40,169 nucleotides of DNA from Tissierella praeacuta_A (GTDB lineage Bacteria > Bacillota > Clostridia > Tissierellales > Tissierellaceae). The notes beneath the pieces are model-generated. The model saw only the letters and a program-made list of their open reading frames with translations. It was not told the origin of the DNA and searched no databases. This document shows, piece after piece, positions 35,058 through 40,169 of this stretch. The stretch covers positions 1 through 40,169 of the forward strand of contig NZ_JBEBOY010000027.1 in the NCBI RefSeq assembly GCF_040396155.1. The letters run 5' to 3'. Position numbers and translations under genes: made by a program. Each line of letters opens with the position of its first letter. Position 1 is the stretch's first letter.

Positions 35058-35112
35058 AGTTCATTTATATTGAAAGATATTATAATATCTTTCAATATAA
35101 ATGAACTTTTTT
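35058..35112 (+). terminator. 50-bp perfect palindrome with T run, terminator of the peptide operon
   Basis: Two 25-base perfectly complementary arms meet at 35082/35083 and are followed by six T. It is among the longest perfect hairpins in the window. The sequence ATGAAC at 35101 inside it is not the start of the sigma-factor gene. Confidence 0.85.
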
Positions 35113-35151
35113 AATGGTAAAATACTCTTATATAAAGATAGGGGTGAGACG

Positions 35152-35667
35152 GTGGAGGAAAAACTATTAATTAAACAAGCGAAAGATGGAGATAAAGAAT
35201 CATTGCTGCAATTAGTTATGACTCAGAAAACAGATTACTATAAATTAGCCTATGTTTATATGAAGAATGAATACGATGCTTTAGACGCAATGCAAGATAT
35301 GATAGTTGTTCTGTATGAAAACATACATAAACTCAAGAAAGAAGATGCATTTTATAGTTGGAGCAAGACCATATTGGTTAACTCTTGTAAAAGTATATTG
35401 AAAAAGAAAAAGAAGATTATTTCCTTGGAGAGTTTAAAAAAAGAGGTAGCATATGAAACCTATAAGAGCCTAGAGGATAGGATAATATTAGAAAAATATT
35501 TATCTAAGTTAAGTCCTAATCATCAGGAAGTAATTAAGTTAAGATATTTTCTTGATTTTGATTATGAAACCATTGGACAGATACTTAATATTCCCCTTGG
35601 TACAGTAAAGTCTAGAATCAATGCAGCTATGAGAAATTTAAGAGAATCCATGGAAGGGATGGTATAA
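35152..35667 (+). CDS. ECF-type RNA polymerase sigma factor
   Basis: The GTG at 35152 follows TAGGGGTGAGA; an in-frame ATG at 35101 lies inside the upstream terminator. The product is about 171 residues. Region 2 is at about residues 20-80 (KLAYVYMKNEYDALDAMQDM, then YSWSKTILVN), and region 4 at about 110-165 (LSPNHQEVIKLRYFLDFDYETIG and PLGTVKSRINAA). There is no region 3, which is typical of ECF factors. The anti-sigma gene follows directly, with a GTG start touching this stop. No promoter could be assigned; these pairs usually regulate themselves. Confidence 0.92.
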   Translation: MEEKLLIKQAKDGDKESLLQLVMTQKTDYYKLAYVYMKNEYDALDAMQDMIVVLYENIHKLKKEDAFYSWSKTILVNSCKSILKKKKKIISLESLKKEVAYETYKSLEDRIILEKYLSKLSPNHQEVIKLRYFLDFDYETIGQILNIPLGTVKSRINAAMRNLRESMEGMV

Positions 35668-36981
35668 GTGAATAATATAGAGAAATCATTGGTTGAAAGA
35701 AAGAATAAATTAGATAATTTAAAGATACCAGAAGATATGGAATCTAGGTTGAGAGATGCTTTAGATAATATACCTAATAAAAGAAGAAGATTTAATATCA
35801 AAGGAAAAGTTGCAGCATTGATTATTGCAGTTCTACTTATAGGATATAATGTAGATACTTTAGCTTATTATGCAAAGCAATTAATCGGATATGATAATGT
35901 GATGAATGGAACATTAAGAGAATTAAATGAGTTAGGAAAGGGGCAAGTTATAGATAAGTCCTATACATTTAAAAATGGAGTTACGGTCACATTAGACGGT
36001 ATAATGTTAGATGATAATAATTTAATAGCATTTTATACTATAAATGATCCTTCAGGTGATATCCAGAAAACTTCTAGAGATTTGGGCCCTGCATACTTGC
36101 GGGGATTATTTGGAGTTGGTTATAATAGAAGTGGTTTTGGTCAAGAAAATGAAGATAAAACAGAGATGAAATGGGTAATGACTTGTGATAAACCAATGTT
36201 TTATGAGAGAAAGATGAAATTAACATTTCATCCAATTGACATGAAAGAAACAGGAATAATTGAGTTCAAATTAGATAGAAATCAAGCAATGGGACATAGT
36301 TTGAAAATTGGAATTAACAAAGAGATTGAAGTAGACCAAAGAAAAATAAAAATTAAGTCCTTGATAGCATCTCCCACATCTACTGTTATAAAGGGACAAA
36401 TTCAAAATATAATTGAATTAGGAATAGATAAAGTCAAGGGTGAGCACTCTACGAGTAGTGATATAGAGTTGAGTATAATGGCTAATGGTAAAGATATTCA
36501 AAAGCAAGGTGCAAGTATGAGTACAAGTGCTAAAGGTAGTCGCTTTAATATGTCTTATGATGCATTACCCCATGACATAAAAGATATTCAAATAGTACTA
36601 AAGTCTTTCAGTGGTAATCATGATGTTAAGGAAGTTATTGAACTACAAAAAGGAAAAATTAATAAGGATATGAAAATTCTAGAGCAAGATATAAGAATCA
36701 ATGAAGTTTATGAAACAGAAGGAAATACCTATATAAATATCACAACAGATGGAGATTTAATATTAAGTAAAGTGTATTTAGATATAGATGGAGAAAAAGT
36801 CGAAGCAGAACAAACTATTGAAGGAGATTTTGAAGAGATAGCTGAAGGAGATACACCAAAAATAAACCATACCAGAACTATTGAATTTAAGGGAACAGGA
36901 GAAAACTTGAAACTAGATATTCAAAGGGTTAGATATAATAAAACATACAATGAAACAATATATGAATACAGTATAGAATAA
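35668..36981 (+). CDS. Membrane anti-sigma factor with DUF4179-type domain
   Basis: A 437-residue protein with a GTG start directly after the sigma-factor stop. The first 45 residues are charged and cytoplasmic (candidate sigma-binding part), followed by one helix (KVAALIIAVLLIGYNV, about 47-64), and a long extracellular part. The stretch after the helix (DNVMNGTLRELNELGKGQVIDKSY and VTVTLDGIMLDDNNLIAFYTI) matches the DUF4179 family found next to ECF sigma genes in Firmicutes. The rest holds beta-rich repeats (FKGTGENLKLDIQRV). The extracellular signal is unknown. It is followed by a hairpin (36981-37007). Confidence 0.85.
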   Translation: MNNIEKSLVERKNKLDNLKIPEDMESRLRDALDNIPNKRRRFNIKGKVAALIIAVLLIGYNVDTLAYYAKQLIGYDNVMNGTLRELNELGKGQVIDKSYTFKNGVTVTLDGIMLDDNNLIAFYTINDPSGDIQKTSRDLGPAYLRGLFGVGYNRSGFGQENEDKTEMKWVMTCDKPMFYERKMKLTFHPIDMKETGIIEFKLDRNQAMGHSLKIGINKEIEVDQRKIKIKSLIASPTSTVIKGQIQNIIELGIDKVKGEHSTSSDIELSIMANGKDIQKQGASMSTSAKGSRFNMSYDALPHDIKDIQIVLKSFSGNHDVKEVIELQKGKINKDMKILEQDIRINEVYETEGNTYINITTDGDLILSKVYLDIDGEKVEAEQTIEGDFEEIAEGDTPKINHTRTIEFKGTGENLKLDIQRVRYNKTYNETIYEYSIE

Positions 36982-37007
36982 TGAGTTAGGGGTTTTCCCT
37001 AACTCAT
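36981..37007. terminator. Hairpin between anti-sigma gene and the convergent pseudogene
   Basis: ATGAGTTAGGG (36981-36991) and CCCTAACTCAT (36997-37007) pair around GTTTT. There is no long T run; it serves both convergent genes. Confidence 0.6.
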
Positions 37008-37748
37008 AAATATATAACCATTTCATCAGGCAATGATTTAATTTCTGAATATAATATATCCCTATAATCCATACTTGACTTTTCATTTAAATTGCTAGAA
37101 ATAGATGATTTTAAGTCTTTACCAATATTAATGAAACCTTGTATATCATCTTTTGTTAAAGTAGAAAAAACAGATTTCAATAAAATTTTCCCCTTAGATA
37201 CGAAAAATAATTTATATCCATTGGTAATAGGTATCTTTAGTAGTATATCTTTTAAAAACATGGTTTTATAGCCATAGATTCCAGTTTTTAAATAATTTAA
37301 ACTATAGATCATATCCCTATAAACAGAAGCAGTTTCAAATTGAAACTGAGTGGCTGCATCTTTCATTTTTCTCTCTAATTCATTGATTAATAATATCATT
37401 TTCTTATTATCTGAGAAAATTTCCTCTAATGATTTTTTATTTTCTTCAAAGATATTTCTAGACATTGGGATGGGCATTAAATTATATTGGAAATTATAAA
37501 TTTCATTAACTTTGATTATAGGATAAATATTTTTAAAGGAATTAATTAATTCAACTAGTGAAAATTTTCTCCTAAAGGGACCATAACAATTATTCTCTCT
37601 ACTATTTACTATAGATAAAGGGTTATAGATATTGAAATCTTTTACCTATATAAATAATTCTGTCATTGGAGTCAAGCATTTTATAAACCCCAGATTGAGC
37701 TGGAATTGAATTTATTTTTTCTATTAAATGTTTTGGAATTTTACTCAT
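37004..37748 (-). pseudogene. Decayed GIY-YIG/UvrC-like nuclease gene
   Basis: An intact start (ATG at 37748 with GAGGTGAT upstream) opens a GIY-YIG domain: residues 20-36 read GVYKMLDSNDRIIYIGK, then the frame hits a stop after 41 codons (37623). The sequence resumes in another frame as D-F-N-I-Y-N-P-L-S-I-V, then ENNCYGPFRRKFS, and runs to 37004, with a UVR-like helix pair (ELERKMKDAATQFQFETASVYRDM). The two parts fit one protein if about 70 residues of the GIY-YIG domain between IYIGK and NIYNPLS are deleted and the frame shifted near 37640. The Arg and Glu of the GIY-YIG active site are lost. The piece from 37477 to 37004 is an open 157-codon frame but is probably not a functional protein. 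Confidence 0.75.
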
Positions 37749-37979
37749 GGTATCACCTCAAGAAAGTAACTATGATTAATTTTATTATAATGGAGTGGAT
37801 TATGAATTAAAAGTAATAAGTGAAGATTAGAATATTAAAATTTATTGCCTCCTATTAATTAATCTGATAAGATTAGGACAAAGTAATGGAAACGATAAGG
37901 TTTGTTACCACTTTGCTCAAGGGAGGAATGTGGTGCATGTGAAGAAATATTAATAGATAAGCCTAAAAGGAATATTAAA

Positions 37980-38678
37980 ATGACTAAAATAATCATAAAT
38001 GATATAGAAATTGAAGTAACAAAAAAGAATATAAAAAATGTTTATCTATCGGTTCATTCCCCAAATGGTCAGGTAAGGATTTCTGCACCTAAAAAGATGA
38101 CAGATGATGATCTTAGATTATTTGTAGTATCAAAAATATCTTGGATAAAGAAACAGCAAGAAAAATTTGAAAATCAAGAAGAAATATTAGAGAAGGAATA
38201 TATATCAGATGAAAGTCATTATTATTTTGGAAAACAATATTTACTTAATGTAATATATCAGAAAAATAATAAATCTAAGGTTGAAATAAGAAGTAAGAAA
38301 TATATAGATTTATATGTAAAAGAAGGAAGCAATAAAGCAAAAAGAGAAAGTATAATCAAAGAGTGGTATCGAAGCGAGTTAAAAGAAATCATTCCTCTTA
38401 TGATAGACAAATGGGAAAGAATTATGGAACTACAAGTAGAAGAATGGGGAGTTAAAAAGATGAAGACTAGATGGGGGACTTGTAATCCTAAGGCTAAGAG
38501 AATTTGGATAAATCTTGAATTAGCTAAAAAGCCATACTATTGTCTTGAATATATTATAGTTCATGAAATGGCTCATCTTTTAGAAAGAGGGCATGGAGAA
38601 AAGTTTAAGGCTGTTATGGATAGATATTATCCTAATTGGAGAAATGTGAAGAAAGAATTAAATGGATTAAGGATATAA
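37980..38678 (+). CDS. YgjP-type zinc metalloprotease (DUF45)
   Basis: The ATG at 37980 is preferred (AAAAGGAA upstream, and the family start follows it). A longer frame from 37902 adds a Cys-rich extension without a good site. The product is about 232 residues. It has the family blocks VRISAPKKMTDDDL, SWIKKQQEKF, KKMKTRWGTCNPKAKRIWIN, and the zinc motif HEMAH (about 194-198) followed by ERGHGEKF, giving the H-E-x-x-H plus third His site. Members resemble SprT/WLM-type proteases and often accompany restriction systems, but none is nearby. Its role is unknown. A hairpin with 22-base arms overlaps the stop. Confidence 0.85.
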   Translation: MTKIIINDIEIEVTKKNIKNVYLSVHSPNGQVRISAPKKMTDDDLRLFVVSKISWIKKQQEKFENQEEILEKEYISDESHYYFGKQYLLNVIYQKNNKSKVEIRSKKYIDLYVKEGSNKAKRESIIKEWYRSELKEIIPLMIDKWERIMELQVEEWGVKKMKTRWGTCNPKAKRIWINLELAKKPYYCLEYIIVHEMAHLLERGHGEKFKAVMDRYYPNWRNVKKELNGLRI

Positions 38679-38712
38679 TGAGTCAGAGAATCTGACTCAT
38701 TATATCCTTAAT
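38666..38712. terminator. Perfect hairpin with 22-base arms over the stop codon
   Basis: Arms at 38666-38687 and 38691-38712 are fully complementary around GAA, and the stop codon of the protease gene lies in the 5' arm. There is no T run. Confidence 0.6.
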
Positions 38713-38768
38713 AATCTGCTTTATAATAGTGTGACAGAAGAAAATAATTGGAGTGGGAGTAAACTACA

Positions 38769-39677
38769 ATGTCAAAAAAATATAATACATTAAATGAAGA
38801 ATTAAGGAAGCAGTTTGGGGGAAAAGTAATGAAATTATCATTAGATGGAGGATTTACTTGTCCCAATAGAGATGGAACAGTAGGTGCTAGAGGCTGTATA
38901 TTTTGTAGTGAGGAAGGCTCTGGAGAATTTGCTGGAACAAGACTATTTTCCTTAAAGGAGCAAGCAGAAGAACAGAAAAAGCTTTTATCCAAGAAATGGT
39001 CTACTGATAAATATATAATGTATTTTCAAAATTTTACTAATACCTATGATTCTATTGACAACCTTAAAGCCTTATACTATGAATCTATAAGTATACAGGG
39101 GGCAGTGGGACTTGCTATTGCCACAAGACCTGATTGTTTAGGTGAAGAAGTGTTAGAATTATTATCTGAGTTAAATGAAAAAACATATTTATGGATAGAA
39201 CTGGGACTTCAAACAATCTATGAAAAGTCAGCTAAATTTATTAGGCGAGGTTATTCTCTTTCAATATATGATGAAGCTATAAGGAAGTTAAAAAGTAGAA
39301 ATATTAGAGTTGTTACTCATATAATATTTGGGTTGCCAAATGAAAGTAGAGAAGAAATGATTGATACAGCAAAATATATTGCTAATACAAATACTTGGGG
39401 AGTAAAGATTCATTCCCTTTATATCCAAAGAAATACGGATTTATTTGATTATTATATAAAAAATTCTTTTTCTATAATGAGTAGAGAAGAATATGTATCT
39501 TTAGTAGCAGATGCTATTGAACTACTTCCTAAGGATATGGTAATTCATAGAGTAACAGGAGATGGAAAAAAGGAACTAATATATGAGCCTAAATGGAGCC
39601 TAGATAAACTTAGAGTATTGTCTATGCTTGATAAGGAATTTAAAGTTCGTAACTCTTATCAAGGAAGGAATAATTAA
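38769..39677 (+). CDS. Radical SAM protein, TIGR01212 family
   Basis: A 302-residue radical SAM enzyme of the YtqA/YhcC group (TIGR01212). The early block KLSLDGGFTCPNRDGT, and C31, C43 and C46 in TC..GARGCIFC, give the long-spaced Cys motif that binds the Fe4S4 cluster of this group. Further blocks are YIMYFQNFTNTYDS, IATRPDC, WIELGLQT, VTHIIFGLPNE and the MVIHRVTGDGKKELI end. Members resemble the Elp3 catalytic part and are thought to modify RNA; the reaction is not known here. GGAGTGGGAG lies upstream of the ATG, at longish spacing. It is monocistronic. Confidence 0.9.
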   Translation: MSKKYNTLNEELRKQFGGKVMKLSLDGGFTCPNRDGTVGARGCIFCSEEGSGEFAGTRLFSLKEQAEEQKKLLSKKWSTDKYIMYFQNFTNTYDSIDNLKALYYESISIQGAVGLAIATRPDCLGEEVLELLSELNEKTYLWIELGLQTIYEKSAKFIRRGYSLSIYDEAIRKLKSRNIRVVTHIIFGLPNESREEMIDTAKYIANTNTWGVKIHSLYIQRNTDLFDYYIKNSFSIMSREEYVSLVADAIELLPKDMVIHRVTGDGKKELIYEPKWSLDKLRVLSMLDKEFKVRNSYQGRNN

Positions 39678-39766
39678 AAAACTTTTGGAATTAGACATAG
39701 TAACCCTTAATCATATTTTAGCATAGTATATTAATGCATAGAATAATGAAAGAAGGGTGGTTAAGT

Positions 39767-40169
39767 ATGAGTAATAACAGAACATGTCCAACAGGAAGTT
39801 TTTCCTATACAATTAAATCTGGGGATACACTTTATAAATTGGCAATTACGTATAATACAACAGTAGAGGCAATAACGGCAATAAACCCAGGAATTAATCC
39901 CAATAATCTACAAGTAGGACAGAGAATTTGCATACCAAGGACTTCAGGAACTCCGACACCTCCGCCAACACCAACATGTCCAACGGGAAGTTTTTCTTAC
40001 ACAATAAAATCAGGAGATACACTTTATAAATTAGCAATTACGTATAATACAACAGTAGAGGCGATAATGGCAATAAACCCAGGAATAAATCCAAATAATC
40101 TACAAATAGGTCAAGTAATATGTATACCAAGTACTCCGACCCCACCAACATGCCCAACAGGCACATTTG
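39767..40169 (+). CDS. Tandem LysM-domain protein, 3' end outside the window
   Basis: The ATG at 39767 follows AGAAGGGTGG. The reading frame stays open to the window end. After MSNNRT come two nearly identical LysM units (CPTGSFSYTIKSGDTLYKLA, then AITYNTTVEAI and AINPGINPNNLQ, ending in CIP), a proline-threonine linker (GTPTPPPTPT), and the start of a third unit (CPTGTF). The DNA repeats at 192 and 174 bases. LysM domains bind peptidoglycan or chitin glycans. No signal peptide is seen, as in clostridial spore-coat LysM proteins; a cell-wall or spore role is inferred. The protein continues beyond 40169. Confidence 0.88.
   Translation, partial: MSNNRTCPTGSFSYTIKSGDTLYKLAITYNTTVEAITAINPGINPNNLQVGQRICIPRTSGTPTPPPTPTCPTGSFSYTIKSGDTLYKLAITYNTTVEAIMAINPGINPNNLQIGQVICIPSTPTPPTCPTGTF

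Noticed and set aside
37862..37930. Possible riboswitch: CAAAGTAATGG pairing roughly with TTACCACTTTG upstream of the YgjP-like gene
   Set aside because: The pairing is short with mismatches, and no known riboswitch core is present.

Overview
The window is low-GC, densely coded DNA with strong AGGAGG-type ribosome binding sites, frequent TTG/GTG starts and many rho-independent hairpins. Together with SpmA/SpmB-type proteins, a YkfB-type epimerase and other Gram-positive family members, this points to an anaerobic Firmicute of the Clostridia/Tissierellia type. The species cannot be fixed from the sequence alone. No rRNA, tRNA, CRISPR array or insertion sequence was seen.

Layout. 1-2 kb: three small secreted or membrane proteins of unknown function. 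2.2-4.6 kb: a double-cubane-cluster protein (2-hydroxyacyl-CoA dehydratase superfamily) and an LCP-family cell-wall ligase. 4.6-9.2 kb: an ABC-F ATPase and a C_GCAxxG_C_C protein (minus strand), a DEAD-box helicase with a DbpA-type RNA-binding tail followed by a possible structured RNA, and an XRE regulator. 9.5-14.1 kb: a small unknown protein, threonine aldolase, a solute-binding/GGDEF/EAL signalling protein and a lipoprotein. 14.3-19.1 kb: a metal/redox-stress module of an HMA metallochaperone, a P1B ATPase with a CPG motif, a Crp/Fnr regulator, a hemerythrin-like protein and a flavodiiron protein. A perfect 16-bp Crp/Fnr-type palindrome lies 41.5 bp upstream of the predicted start of the first operon.

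19.2-35.1 kb is the most interesting part: a muropeptide (cell-wall peptide) uptake and degradation locus that corresponds to the Bacillus subtilis dpp-ykf operon but is apparently controlled by sigma-54. It encodes LysA, DppA D-aminopeptidase, a PAS-containing sigma-54 activator, SpmA/SpmB-like membrane proteins, an LD-carboxypeptidase (YkfA), L-Ala-D/L-Glu epimerase (YkfB), an oligopeptide ABC transporter (five genes), a class A beta-lactamase-fold hydrolase without signal peptide, and an SH3-NlpC/P60 endopeptidase (YkfC). Three textbook -24/-12 promoters precede lysA, spmA and the solute-binding protein. Two related 16-bp dyads sit about 100 and 150 bp upstream of the first two and are candidate activator sites. 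The enzymes can be joined into one path: import of L-Ala-D-Glu-mDAP-type peptides, trimming, epimerisation of L-Ala-D-Glu, and decarboxylation of released meso-DAP to lysine, giving ordinary L-amino acids for fermentation.

35.1-40.2 kb: an ECF sigma factor with its membrane anti-sigma protein, a decayed GIY-YIG/UvrC-like nuclease gene, a YgjP-type metalloprotease, a TIGR01212-type radical SAM protein, and the start of a tandem-LysM protein that runs off the window end.
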